A stretch of 18,162 nucleotides of DNA from Actinomycetes bacterium (GCA_023428465.1 JAEYXM010000251.1:1-18162), one strand, 5' to 3'. Shown: positions 7,181 through 15,256, counted from the first letter of the stretch. Numbers and translations: made by a program. Notes: generated by a model not told the origin, from the letters alone.

Positions 7181-8491
7181 GTGCCCACACGCCGGTCCAC
7201 GCCCCGTCGCGAGTCGGCCCGTCGGATGCTCGTGATCGTCATGATCGGCGCCCTGGTGCTCGGTGGGGCGGCCTTCGCCGCCGTGCTCGGGACGCAGGGG
7301 TCGGACGAGCCGGGCCCGACGCCGTCGTCCCCCACGCCGTCGGTGTCCCCCACGGCGGGTGCCGCGGGTGCGGACTACGTGCCGCCCGCCGTGCCGGCCG
7401 TCGGGCCGGAGGCGCTGCTCGAGGCCGGGGCGGGGTGGGCGCTCACCCAGGTGTGGACCGGTGCGGACGCCGCGGAGCAGTGGAACCTGCTGTTCCTGTC
7501 CTCGCCCACGGGTGGGGCGAGCCGGCTCGAGCTGCCTGCGGGCGTGACGGTGGAGTTCCTGGACGACTGGCTGCCCGGGACGACCCTCGCCGTCGTCCAC
7601 GGGGTGTCGGAGGAGTTCGACGTCACGACGTCAGTGGTGGACCTGGCGACCGGCGAGGCGCTGTCGTCCCGCACGTCGGAGTCCGGCGAGTACGTCGAGA
7701 TGCGGTTCGTGGGTGACGGGAGCACGGACGTCGTCGTCGCCGCCGGTCCGAGCACGGACGAGGGCCGCGCCGAGAGGGTGCACACCGTCGTCCGCGCGAC
7801 GGCCGACGGCGCGCAGGTGGCGGCATCGCAGCCCTTCGCGCTCTCCTCCGACACCCTCGCCGGCTCGAGCTGGGGCGTGGTTGAGGTCAGCCCCGACGCG
7901 TCGTACCTGCTGACCGGCGGGCATGCCGGGACCCTCGTGCTCGACGCCGCGACCCTGGGGCCCGTCCCGCTCGTCATGCCGCCGGACGTGACCCGGTGCG
8001 ACCAGATCGCGTGGTTCGGCCGCGCGTCGGTGAGTGCGAGCTGCCACTACTACGACGACGCCGGACGGTACGTGCGCAGCGAGCTCTGGCGCGCCGTCGT
8101 CGGCGGCGAGGAACCCCGCCTGATGCTGAACAGTGCCACCGTGGACGAGTACGGCGACGTCCGTGGCGCGTACCTGCCCGGAGAGCAGACGGTCATCGAC
8201 TTCGACCAGTCCTACGGGTCCGACGACGCCTTCCCTGCGGGCCTGTACCGCCTTCACCCGTACCACGGCGACCTGGTTCCGGTGCGCACGGCGGACGACG
8301 CCGACAGCCCCCGGCCCTCCCACGTGGTCGGGGTGGTCGGTGACCACCTCCTCGCGTACAGCTCGGGCGAGGGCGAGTCGATCTCGCTCGTCCTGGTGCA
8401 CGGTGAGAGCGGCGCGGTCCAGCCGGTGATCGAGGGCCTCGCCGTCAGGAGCCAGAACGTCAGCACCGTGATGGGCCGCGGCACCGCCTGA
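7181..8491 (+). CDS. Unrecognised membrane-anchored extracytoplasmic protein, probable beta-propeller
   Basis: I do not recognise a named family. The 436-residue product has a basic N-terminus (MPTRRSTPRRESARR), one transmembrane helix (about 16-36) and a Ser/Pro/Thr linker (41-65), then an exported domain of about 370 residues. The domain is rich in short beta strands and Asp/Gly turns; stretches such as VEVSPDASYLLTGGHAGTLVLD (split about 234-255) resemble WD40 or TolB-like blades. It has only two cysteines (C273 and C288), probably a disulfide. The GTG start at 7181 follows a GGAGGAA ribosome site with about 5 bases spacing; frame upstream crosses the tRNA and is not coding. The gene stands alone between the tRNA terminator and a convergent hairpin. 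Function unknown; sensing or scaffold roles at the cell surface are guesses. Confidence 0.85.
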   Translation: MPTRRSTPRRESARRMLVIVMIGALVLGGAAFAAVLGTQGSDEPGPTPSSPTPSVSPTAGAAGADYVPPAVPAVGPEALLEAGAGWALTQVWTGADAAEQWNLLFLSSPTGGASRLELPAGVTVEFLDDWLPGTTLAVVHGVSEEFDVTTSVVDLATGEALSSRTSESGEYVEMRFVGDGSTDVVVAAGPSTDEGRAERVHTVVRATADGAQVAASQPFALSSDTLAGSSWGVVEVSPDASYLLTGGHAGTLVLDAATLGPVPLVMPPDVTRCDQIAWFGRASVSASCHYYDDAGRYVRSELWRAVVGGEEPRLMLNSATVDEYGDVRGAYLPGEQTVIDFDQSYGSDDAFPAGLYRLHPYHGDLVPVRTADDADSPRPSHVVGVVGDHLLAYSSGEGESISLVLVHGESGAVQPVIEGLAVRSQNVSTVMGRGTA

Positions 8492-8531
8492 TCGCCGCAC
8501 CAGGAGCCACCCGCCGACGCCGCCCACCCGG

Positions 8532-8570
8532 CTGTGGCGAAACCGTCGGATAGCGCCGGTTTCGCTACAG
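8532..8570. repeat. Hairpin repeat, copy 1 (probable bidirectional terminator)
   Basis: Arms CTGTGGCGAAACCG (8532-8545) and CGGTTTCGCTACAG (8557-8570) pair over 14 positions with one G-U wobble around an 11-base loop, TCGGATAGCGC. It lies 40 bases after the plus-strand 436-residue gene and 30 bases after the end of the minus-strand permease. Copy 2 at 12532-12572 shares the arms, loop length and first six loop bases, plus GAGGCGC just after it. Confidence 0.8.
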
Positions 8571-8600
8571 GGAGGCGCCCCTGACGGGCTGCTCGGCGCG

Positions 8601-9395
8601 TCACGGGCGGCGCGTCACCGCCCACGTCGTGACCGCCGTCCCGGCCGCCGCCCAGACGGCCAGCGTCAGGAACGACGCCCCGAGGTTCGTCACGACCCCG
8701 TCGGTCAGCCCCGCCCGGACGACCTGCGCCATCGGGTAGAACGGCAGCACCTCGTGCATGCGCTGCATCCCCTCCGGCAGGTTGGCCGCGGGGTAGACGA
8801 TCGGGGTGAACAGCAGGACGAGGAACACCGTCGCGTTGGTGAGCAGGTTGATGATCAGCGGGTTCCCGACGAGCATCGCGATCCCGTACCCGACGGCCAC
8901 GCACATGACTGCAGAGAGCACGACGGCGGGCAGCAGCACCCACGACAGGCTCAGCTCGACGCCGTACAGCCGGACGCCGGCGAGCAGGGCCAGCACCGTC
9001 CCGGGCAGCGCGAGCGCGCTGTTGAGCGTGAACGTCGCGACGACCTGCGCGCTGCGCGGCACGGGCAGTGACCAGATGAAGTCGAACGTCCCGGCGATGC
9101 GCCGCTGCGAGACGGCCGCGGGCACGAGCACGAACCCGAGCGGCACGAGCGCGAGCGTCGGGACGCCCGTCGTGATGAGCATCGCGGTGCGGTCGGTCAC
9201 CTCGGGGTAGAAGAACCCGTACATGACCGCCATGCCGACGCTCATCATGATCTGCACGACGAGCGTGAGGCCGGCCCAGGGCCGCACGGTGGCCCACTCG
9301 AACCGCAGCATGTGCCGCGCCGCGGTGAACCACGCGACCGCGCCGGTGCGCAGCCGCAGGTCCTCCCTCGCCGCGACCAGGGCATCGGCGTTCAC
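8601..9395 (-). CDS. ABC-2 type transporter permease (second subunit)
   Basis: Membrane subunit of an ABC exporter. The 264-residue product has about six hydrophobic segments (near 42-62, 72-95, 118-140, 150-175, 182-202 and 240-260), the usual ABC-2/DrrB-like layout. It is a diverged paralogue of the preceding permease: compare GTFDFIWSLPVPR with GAYDFLQALPVPT, FTPIVYPAANLP with FAPILFPAQQMP, and RAGLTDGVVTNLG with RASLTEGLVTDVG. The two probably form a heterodimer. GTG 9395 overlaps the preceding stop as GTGA and has a GAGGAGG ribosome site. The open frame upstream to 10121 overlaps the neighbouring gene and is not used. Substrate unknown. Confidence 0.88.
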   Translation of the reverse strand: MNADALVAAREDLRLRTGAVAWFTAARHMLRFEWATVRPWAGLTLVVQIMMSVGMAVMYGFFYPEVTDRTAMLITTGVPTLALVPLGFVLVPAAVSQRRIAGTFDFIWSLPVPRSAQVVATFTLNSALALPGTVLALLAGVRLYGVELSLSWVLLPAVVLSAVMCVAVGYGIAMLVGNPLIINLLTNATVFLVLLFTPIVYPAANLPEGMQRMHEVLPFYPMAQVVRAGLTDGVVTNLGASFLTLAVWAAAGTAVTTWAVTRRP

Positions 9396-10204
9396 TTCTG
9401 CCTCCTCAGGGCACGGATGGCCAACCAGCCGGTGACCACGCCCCACGCGGACACGACCAGGTAGTCGCGCCCGACGTCGGTCACCAGGCCCTCGGTGAGG
9501 GAGGCGCGGATGATGTCGGCGCTCGGGCCGAGCGGCAGCCAGTCGTTGACGGCGACCAGCCAGTGGGGCATCTGCTGCGCGGGGAACAGGATGGGCGCGA
9601 AGCCCATCGCGAGGAAGACGAGCGCCTGGGTGACGAGCTGCGTCGTCATCGGGTTGTCGATGGCGTGCGACAGGGCGTAGCCAGCCATGGTCCCGGTGAA
9701 CACCACGAGGAGTGTCACGGGCACGACCGTCCACGAGATCCGAAAGCCCGGGTCGTAGCGCAGCTGCGCGGTGACGAGCGTGATCGCCATGCCGGGCAGC
9801 CCGCCGATGAGGGTCACGGTGTACCAGGCGGCCGCGGCGGCCGTCGTCGGGACGGGCAGTGCCTGGAGGAAGTCGTACGCGCCGGTCTGCTTGATCCCGG
9901 CGACGAGCTGGGGGCCGAGCAGCAGGCCCAGCAGGATCAGGTTGAGCACGGGAGTACCGGTGGAGACCCAGAGGGCGGCGGTCCTCGGGATCTCGTCGAA
10001 GAACAGCGCGAAGCCGAGCACGTAGCCGACGCCGAGGAGGATCTGGACCATCACGAGGAGCATCAGCCACATGCGCAGGCTCGACAGGTGCCAGCGCAGC
10101 ATCGTCCGGTAGCCCGTCCACCAGTAGGTGGGCCCGGAGCGCAGCGGTAGGCCCGGCGCGAGGACGGGCGCGGCTGGGGGTGTGGTCACGGCCGTGGTGG
10201 TCAT
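9392..10204 (-). CDS. ABC-2 type transporter permease (first subunit)
   Basis: Membrane subunit encoded directly after the ATPase. The 270-residue product starts with a Thr/Pro/Ala-rich segment, then about six hydrophobic segments (near 45-69, 80-103, 123-147, 157-180, 187-207, 248-264). I chose ATG 10204 because GAGG lies 7 bases upstream; the in-frame GTG at 10210 overlaps the ATPase stop as GTGA but leaves no ribosome-site spacing. It is paralogous to the next permease in the operon, so the transporter is likely a heterodimer with one ATPase gene. No peptide, lantibiotic or antibiotic biosynthesis gene lies nearby to suggest a substrate. Confidence 0.88.
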   Translation of the reverse strand: MTTTAVTTPPAAPVLAPGLPLRSGPTYWWTGYRTMLRWHLSSLRMWLMLLVMVQILLGVGYVLGFALFFDEIPRTAALWVSTGTPVLNLILLGLLLGPQLVAGIKQTGAYDFLQALPVPTTAAAAAWYTVTLIGGLPGMAITLVTAQLRYDPGFRISWTVVPVTLLVVFTGTMAGYALSHAIDNPMTTQLVTQALVFLAMGFAPILFPAQQMPHWLVAVNDWLPLGPSADIIRASLTEGLVTDVGRDYLVVSAWGVVTGWLAIRALRRQK

Positions 10205-10206
10205 GG

Positions 10207-11166
10207 TCACGCCTCGTCGTCGCCGGAGACGTGGCCGGTCAGGCGGATGTAGGCGTCCTCGAGGGTCGAGGCGCCGAGCGCGTACTCCTCCGCGGCGCCG
10301 TCGTCGACGAGGCCCTGCGCCCAGGCGATGCCCTGCCCGGCGTCGCCCTCGTCCAGGCCCGTGACCAGGGAGTTGCCGACGCGGACGGCGGAGTGCAGCC
10401 AGGCCGGGGAGGGCGGGGTGCCGACGCCGGGGGTGAGCATGACCTGGAGCCGTAGGCGGCCCCGGTCCTCGGCCTTGAGCGAGCTGGGGGTCCCCTCGGC
10501 GACGATGCGCCCGTCCATGACGACGGCGAGGCGGTCCACGGCCTTCTCCGCCTCGAGCACGTTGTGCGTGACGAGCATGACCGAGCAGCCCTCGTCGGAC
10601 AGGGCACGGACCTGGCTCCACAGGAGGCGGCGGCGCAGCGGGTCGACGTCGTTGGTCGGTTCGTCGAGGATGACGAGCCGCCCGGGCACCACCGTCGCCA
10701 TGGCGAACCCGACGAGCCGCCGGACGCCGCCGGAGAGCTTCATGCCCATCGCGTTGCGCCACTCCTCGATGCCGAGGGCCTCGATGAGCTCGCCCGTGCG
10801 GCGTCGGACGGCGGCCGTCTCGCCCCCGCGGATGCGCCCGGTGATCTCGATGGCCTCGGCCGCCTTGAACGCGTCGATGGGCATCTGGGCCTGCGGGAGG
10901 TAGGAGCACAGCTGGCGCGCGACGTCGGGCCGGGCCACCAGGTCGTAGGGCCCGATGGCGAGGCTGCCCGACGTCGGGGCGAGCAGACCGATCACCTGCT
11001 TGACCAGCGTGGACTTGCCTGCGCCGTTGGGCCCGAGCAGTCCGTAGACCTCGCCCGGCTCGATGCGCAGGGTCAGGCCGTCGTTGGCCCGGAGGCCGCC
11101 CTTGTAGACCTTGGTGACGGCGTCGGCCCGAAAGGCCCAGTCGACGTCGGTGGTCGTTGTCGTCAT
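10207..11166 (-). CDS. ABC transporter ATP-binding protein (CcmA/DrrA type)
   Basis: ATPase of the exporter. In the 319-residue product the NBD motifs are complete: Walker A GPNGAGKST (45-53), Q-loop YLPQ (Q92), signature LSGGV (144-148), Walker B LVILDEPT (164-171) and switch histidine H201 in VTHN. The last 90 residues form a C-terminal extension as in DrrA-like exporters. ATG 11166 follows GGAG and begins with a Thr run. It is the first gene of a three-gene operon with stop/start overlaps. Upstream lies the AT-rich dyad 11183-11222, whose proximal arm would sit in the promoter or leader, so repression by a drug- or envelope-responsive regulator encoded elsewhere is plausible. Confidence 0.92.
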   Translation of the reverse strand: MTTTTTDVDWAFRADAVTKVYKGGLRANDGLTLRIEPGEVYGLLGPNGAGKSTLVKQVIGLLAPTSGSLAIGPYDLVARPDVARQLCSYLPQAQMPIDAFKAAEAIEITGRIRGGETAAVRRRTGELIEALGIEEWRNAMGMKLSGGVRRLVGFAMATVVPGRLVILDEPTNDVDPLRRRLLWSQVRALSDEGCSVMLVTHNVLEAEKAVDRLAVVMDGRIVAEGTPSSLKAEDRGRLRLQVMLTPGVGTPPSPAWLHSAVRVGNSLVTGLDEGDAGQGIAWAQGLVDDGAAEEYALGASTLEDAYIRLTGHVSGDDEA

Positions 11167-11182
11167 GCGGGCTCCTGCTGAA

Positions 11183-11222
11183 TCGAGATATATCGCGAAC
11201 GGTGAGACACGTTATATCTCGA
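11183..11222. promoter_or_regulatory. Operator-like dyad between the ABC operon and MFS gene
   Basis: Inverted arms TCGAGATATA (11183-11192) and TATATCTCGA (11213-11222) are perfect 10-base complements 30 bases apart start to start, close to three helical turns. The proximal arm is itself within a near-palindrome, CGAGATATATCGCG (11184-11197; 12 of 14 positions symmetric). It is the only AT-rich patch in the area and lies 17-56 bases upstream of the ABC ATPase start. This suggests a dimeric repressor (PadR, GntR or TetR type are guesses); no regulator gene is in the window. Confidence 0.6.
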
Positions 11223-11275
11223 GTGGGAGGGAGTGCAAGGAGTTACCGCGGTGCGGCGCTCCTGCTACCCGCGAG

Positions 11276-11281
11276 TACGAT
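11276..11281 (+). promoter_or_regulatory. Candidate -10 box for the MFS gene, leaderless start
   Basis: TACGAT ends 9 bases before the GTG start, and no Shine-Dalgarno sequence lies before that GTG. Transcription would begin at or within a few bases of the start codon, giving a leaderless or nearly leaderless mRNA, a common actinobacterial arrangement. No clear -35 is seen. Confidence 0.35.
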
Positions 11282-11290
11282 CTCGGCCTC

Positions 11291-12538
11291 GTGAGGCGCA
11301 TCGTCGAAGCGTTCGCACCGGCGCGCCTGGGGGGTGCGTTCCGGTGGCTCCTCGCGACGTCCTGGGTCAGCAACCTCGCCGACGGCGTCGCGCTCGCGGC
11401 AGGCCCGCTGCTCGTCGCCTCGCTCACCGAGGACGCGCGGCTCATCGCGCTCGCGGCGACCGTGCAGTGGGTGCCGCCGCTGGTGTTCGGGTTGCTGGCC
11501 GGCGCCCTGTCGGACCGGCTCGACCGGCGTCGGATCATCCTCGTCGCGAACGTGGCGCGCGTCCTCGTCCTGGCGGTCCTCGTCGCCGTCATGTGGACGG
11601 ACCGGGTGTCGATCGGCGTCGTCCTCGGCGTCCTGTTCCTGCTCGCGACCGCCGAGGTCTTCGCCGACAACACCGCCTCGACCCTGCTGCCGATGCTCGT
11701 CGCGCGCCGGGACCTCGCCGTCGCGAACTCGCGCCTGCAGGCGGGCTTCATCACGGTGAACCAGCTGGCGGGCCCGCCGATCGGCGCAGCGCTCTTCGCG
11801 GCCGGCGTGGTGTGGCCCTTCGTGACGCAGGCGGTCCTCCTGGCGCTCGCGGCGGTGCTCGTCGCGCGGATCGCCCTGCCCCCGCACGGCCTGGCGACGC
11901 CCGGGCGCAGCCACCTGAGGCGCGACATCGTCGAGGGCGTGCGCTGGACGGCCCGCCACCCCGCCGTCCGCACGCTGGCGATCACGATCTTCACGTTCAA
12001 CATCACGTACGGCGCGGCGTGGTCCGTCCTCGTGCTCTACGCGACGCGGCGGCTGGGCCTCGGCGAGGTCGGCTTCGGCCTGGTGACCACGGTGAGCGCC
12101 ATGGGCGGCCTGCTGGGCACGCTGGCGTACGGCCGGATCACGCGGCACGTGAGCCTCGCGGACCTGATGCGCATCGGCCTGATCATCGAGACCCTCACGC
12201 ACCTTGCGCTCGCCCTCACGAGCACCGCGTGGGTCGCGATGGTCGTGTTCTTCGTGTTCGGCGTGCACGCGTTCGTCTGGGGCACGACGTCGATCACGAT
12301 CCGCCAGCGCGCCGTGCCCACCGAGCTGCAGGGGCGCGTCGGCTCGGTCTACATGGTCGGCGTGTTCGGCGGGACGACGATCGGGTCCGTCATCGGCGGC
12401 GTCATCGCCGAGCACTGGGGCGTGACGGCGCCGTTCTGGTTCGCGTTCGTCGGCTCGGCGCTGCTCGTCGTCGGCATCTGGCGCGAGCTGCGTCACATCG
12501 CGCACGACGACGCACCGACGCCGCCCGCGGAGCTGTAG
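11291..12538 (+). CDS. Major facilitator superfamily exporter
   Basis: Proton-coupled efflux-type carrier of 415 residues with about 12 hydrophobic segments, in the EntS/Tet(V)-like MFS_3 group by appearance. MFS motif A is clear after helix 2, GALSDRLDRRRI (71-82), and a weaker counterpart, YGRITRHV, follows the helix 8 region. A cytoplasmic C-terminus ends the protein. The GTG at 11291 is the first plausible start; in-frame sequence upstream passes through the operator region and lacks other good starts. It is divergent from the ABC exporter and shares its control region. The TAG stop lies inside hairpin repeat copy 2. Substrate unknown; siderophore or drug export are possibilities only. 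Confidence 0.9.
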   Translation: MRRIVEAFAPARLGGAFRWLLATSWVSNLADGVALAAGPLLVASLTEDARLIALAATVQWVPPLVFGLLAGALSDRLDRRRIILVANVARVLVLAVLVAVMWTDRVSIGVVLGVLFLLATAEVFADNTASTLLPMLVARRDLAVANSRLQAGFITVNQLAGPPIGAALFAAGVVWPFVTQAVLLALAAVLVARIALPPHGLATPGRSHLRRDIVEGVRWTARHPAVRTLAITIFTFNITYGAAWSVLVLYATRRLGLGEVGFGLVTTVSAMGGLLGTLAYGRITRHVSLADLMRIGLIIETLTHLALALTSTAWVAMVVFFVFGVHAFVWGTTSITIRQRAVPTELQGRVGSVYMVGVFGGTTIGSVIGGVIAEHWGVTAPFWFAFVGSALLVVGIWRELRHIAHDDAPTPPAEL

Positions 12539-12572
12539 CGAAACCGTCGGATGCCGCCGGTTTCGCTACAGC
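12532..12572. repeat. Hairpin repeat, copy 2 (probable bidirectional terminator)
   Basis: A perfect 15-base-pair stem: GCTGTAGCGAAACCG (12532-12546) with CGGTTTCGCTACAGC (12558-12572). The 11-base loop TCGGATGCCGC can close further as CGG-ATG-CCG. The MFS stop codon TAG (12536-12538) is part of the left arm, and the convergent GGDEF/EAL gene ends 30 bases away. Same element as 8532-8570. Confidence 0.85.
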
Positions 12573-12601
12573 GAGGCGCGGGACGGGGTGTGTGGGGTCC
12601 G

Positions 12602-15154
12602 TCAGGGGACGCGCTCGAGGATCTCCTCCGCCGGGACGGCCGCCTGCCACCAGAACCCCTGCCCGTACAGGCACCCGGCCAGCCCCAGGAGCTCTACCTG
12701 CTCGGCCGTCTCCACGCCCTCCGCGACGAGCGTCATGCCGAGGGCCTCCGCCATCCCGATGACGCCGTGCACCACCGCGGCCGCGCGGGCGTCCGTCGTC
12801 ATGGCACTCACGAACGTCCGGTCGATCTTCACCAGGTCGATCGGCAGGTCCACCAGCTGGCGCAGCGAGCTGTACCCGGTGCCGAAGTCGTCGGCCGCGA
12901 TCCGCACCCCCAGCGCCCGGAGCCCCTCCAGGTCCCGCACGAGGGGCTGGTGCACCTCCAGCAGCCGCGTCTCCGTCAGCTCGAGGACCAGCCGGTCGGG
13001 TGGCAGACCCGTCGCCTCGAGAGTCTTCAGGGTGGCCGCCGCCATCTCCGGGTCCCGGAACTCCCGCGCCGCGACGTTGACGTGCACCGTCAGCGGACGG
13101 CCGGACCGCGCCTGCCGCGCCGCCTCCGCACACGCCTCGCGCAGCACCCAACGGCCCAGCGGCACCATGAGGTCACTCGCCTCGGCGACGTCGAGCCACG
13201 CCCCCGGCAGCAGGAGCCCGCGCGTCGGGTGCCGCCACCGCACCAGCGCCTCGAGCGCGCGCACCTCACCGCTGCGCAGGTCCACGATCGGCTGGTAGTG
13301 CACCACCAGCTCGCCGTGCGCGAGCGCGGCGGCGAGGGCCTCCGTGAGCTCCAGGTGCCGGACGGCGCGGTCCGCGACGTCCTCCGTGTAGGACTCCACG
13401 CGGCCCCGGCCGGCGTGCTTCGCCGCGTACAGGGCGTCGTCGGACTGGCGCAGGAGCTCCGGCGTCGTCGACCCCGGACGTGACACCGCGACGCCCGCGC
13501 TGATCCCGATGCTCACCTCGCGCCCGTCGAGCTCCACGGGCGCGCTCGCGAGCCGCACGAGCCGCTCCGCGATCGTCCGCGCCTCCTCCTCGCCGCCGAC
13601 GCCCGGGCAGCACGCCACGAACTCGTCGCCGCCCAGGCGGGCCACGGTGTCGCTCACGCGCGCGGCGTCGGACAGGCGCCGGGCCACGGCGGTGAGCAGG
13701 GCATCGCCCGCCGCGTGGCCGAGCGTGTCGTTGATCCGCTTGAAGTGGTCGATGTCGCAGAACACCAGGGCGACCCCGCGGCCCGAGCCGTGCGCCTCCG
13801 CGAGCGCGTCGTCGACGCGGTCCATGAGGAGCACCCGGTTCGGCAGGCCCGTCAGCTGGTCGTGCAGGGCGAGGTGCGCGAGCCGCTCCTCGGCGGCCCG
13901 CCGGGCGCTCACGTCGAGCATCTGCACCGTGACCAGGGCCGAGCCGTCAGGGTCGCCGTCGGCTGCGCGCCGCGCGTCGGCCGCCGACACCTCCGTCCAG
14001 CGCACCTCCCCCGACGGCAGCAGGTGGCGCAGCTCGAGCGCGGTCTGCGTGTGCTCCACCCCGCCCGCCACCTCGGCGAGCGCGGCACGCGCCCGGGCGC
14101 GGTCGGCCGGGTCGATGAAGGCCGACCATGCCGCACCCGTCAGGGCCTGAACGCCCGTGACCAGCAGCTGCGCGGCCGCCGGGTTCGCCCGCTCGATGAC
14201 CGCCTCGCCGTCCGGCGTGACGCGCACGGTCAGGTGCGCGATGGGCGCGGCGTCGGCCATCGCGTTCAGGCGCTCGGCCGCCAGGTACGCCTCGGCGGTC
14301 GCGCCGGCCTGCTCGGCGCGCGAGAGCGCCAACCCGAGCCCGGCCAGGACGACCACCGCGACGAAGCCCTGCGAGACCAGCGCCTGCGCCGTCGACGTGC
14401 CCTCGAGGAACGGCCCCAGGCCGAGCTCGGTGAGCGTCGACACCACGATCGCCGCCACGAACGTGTGCAGCGCCGTACGCAGGACGCCGACGCGCAGGCC
14501 GACCCAGAGCGTGAGCGGAAGCGCCGGGTAGACGACCGTCAGGCGGTCGGCCACGGCGAACACCGCCCCGTAGACGGCGAACGTGAGCACCAGGTCGCCG
14601 AGCAGCTGCCGGGCGCCCGGGCGTGAGTCCGGCAGGCGGCCCCACGAGTACAGGGCCAGCGCGGTCACGATGACGACGAGGCACCCCAGCGCGGTGCGCA
14701 CCGCGACGAGCCCGGCGAGCGGCAGGTCCGCTCGCGCCGGCAGGACGGGCGCGGCGGCAACCACGGGCAGGGCCCCCGCGAGACCCGCGACGACCGAGGT
14801 GACGAACACCCGGACACCGTCCGCGAGCGTGCGCAGACCCGCAGGTCCGCCGCCCCAGAGCCGGTGCATGGCCAGCACGGCGCCGGCCGCGCCCGCGACC
14901 GTCGACAGGGCGAGTGCGGCCGCCGTCGAGACGTCCGCGCCGGACATCACCGGGACGACCGACGCGATCACGGTCACGGCGACGGCGGCAGCCACCCGGG
15001 CCACGCCGCGCGCCCGGAACAGCCACAGGGCGGCGACGCCCGCGGCCGGCCAGACGAGCGCGACACCCTCCGACGTCGTGAGGCTCCCGGCGAGCGCGGC
15101 GAGCGTGACGGTCAGGGCGTAGAGCGCATCGGCCCAGCGCGCCAGCCACCGCAT
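12602..15154 (-). CDS. Membrane MASE1-like/PAS/GGDEF/EAL cyclic-di-GMP protein
   Basis: Likely makes and/or degrades cyclic di-GMP at the membrane. In the 850-residue product the N-terminal part (1-275) has about eight hydrophobic helices, and its VWPAAGVAALWLF (34-46) resembles MASE1 sensors. A PAS-like domain follows (about 290-415), then GGDEF (about 425-590) with intact GGDEF 508-512 and an inhibitory I-site RVSD (499-502) exactly five residues before it. The EAL domain (about 600-846) keeps EALVRW (635-640), N693, E725, DDFGTG (755-760), K776 and E812. Both active sites therefore look competent; net output cannot be told. ATG 15154 follows a GGGGAGGGG ribosome site; the longer open frame upstream is antisense to the neighbour. 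It is divergent from an antiporter gene. Confidence 0.93.
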   Translation of the reverse strand: MRWLARWADALYALTVTLAALAGSLTTSEGVALVWPAAGVAALWLFRARGVARVAAAVAVTVIASVVPVMSGADVSTAAALALSTVAGAAGAVLAMHRLWGGGPAGLRTLADGVRVFVTSVVAGLAGALPVVAAAPVLPARADLPLAGLVAVRTALGCLVVIVTALALYSWGRLPDSRPGARQLLGDLVLTFAVYGAVFAVADRLTVVYPALPLTLWVGLRVGVLRTALHTFVAAIVVSTLTELGLGPFLEGTSTAQALVSQGFVAVVVLAGLGLALSRAEQAGATAEAYLAAERLNAMADAAPIAHLTVRVTPDGEAVIERANPAAAQLLVTGVQALTGAAWSAFIDPADRARARAALAEVAGGVEHTQTALELRHLLPSGEVRWTEVSAADARRAADGDPDGSALVTVQMLDVSARRAAEERLAHLALHDQLTGLPNRVLLMDRVDDALAEAHGSGRGVALVFCDIDHFKRINDTLGHAAGDALLTAVARRLSDAARVSDTVARLGGDEFVACCPGVGGEEEARTIAERLVRLASAPVELDGREVSIGISAGVAVSRPGSTTPELLRQSDDALYAAKHAGRGRVESYTEDVADRAVRHLELTEALAAALAHGELVVHYQPIVDLRSGEVRALEALVRWRHPTRGLLLPGAWLDVAEASDLMVPLGRWVLREACAEAARQARSGRPLTVHVNVAAREFRDPEMAAATLKTLEATGLPPDRLVLELTETRLLEVHQPLVRDLEGLRALGVRIAADDFGTGYSSLRQLVDLPIDLVKIDRTFVSAMTTDARAAAVVHGVIGMAEALGMTLVAEGVETAEQVELLGLAGCLYGQGFWWQAAVPAEEILERVP

Positions 15155-15256
15155 GCCCCGTCCCCTCCCCGTCGCCGGGCGGGTCCGCCGGTCCGCGGGC
15201 ACGCCGCAGCGCACCGGGATCGACGCCCGCCCACTGATCGTCGCCCCCCGGGGGCC

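Noticed and set aside
8601..12538. Antibiotic or bacteriocin biosynthesis cluster around the exporters
   Set aside because: No precursor peptide, synthase or modification gene is present; only transporters are found.
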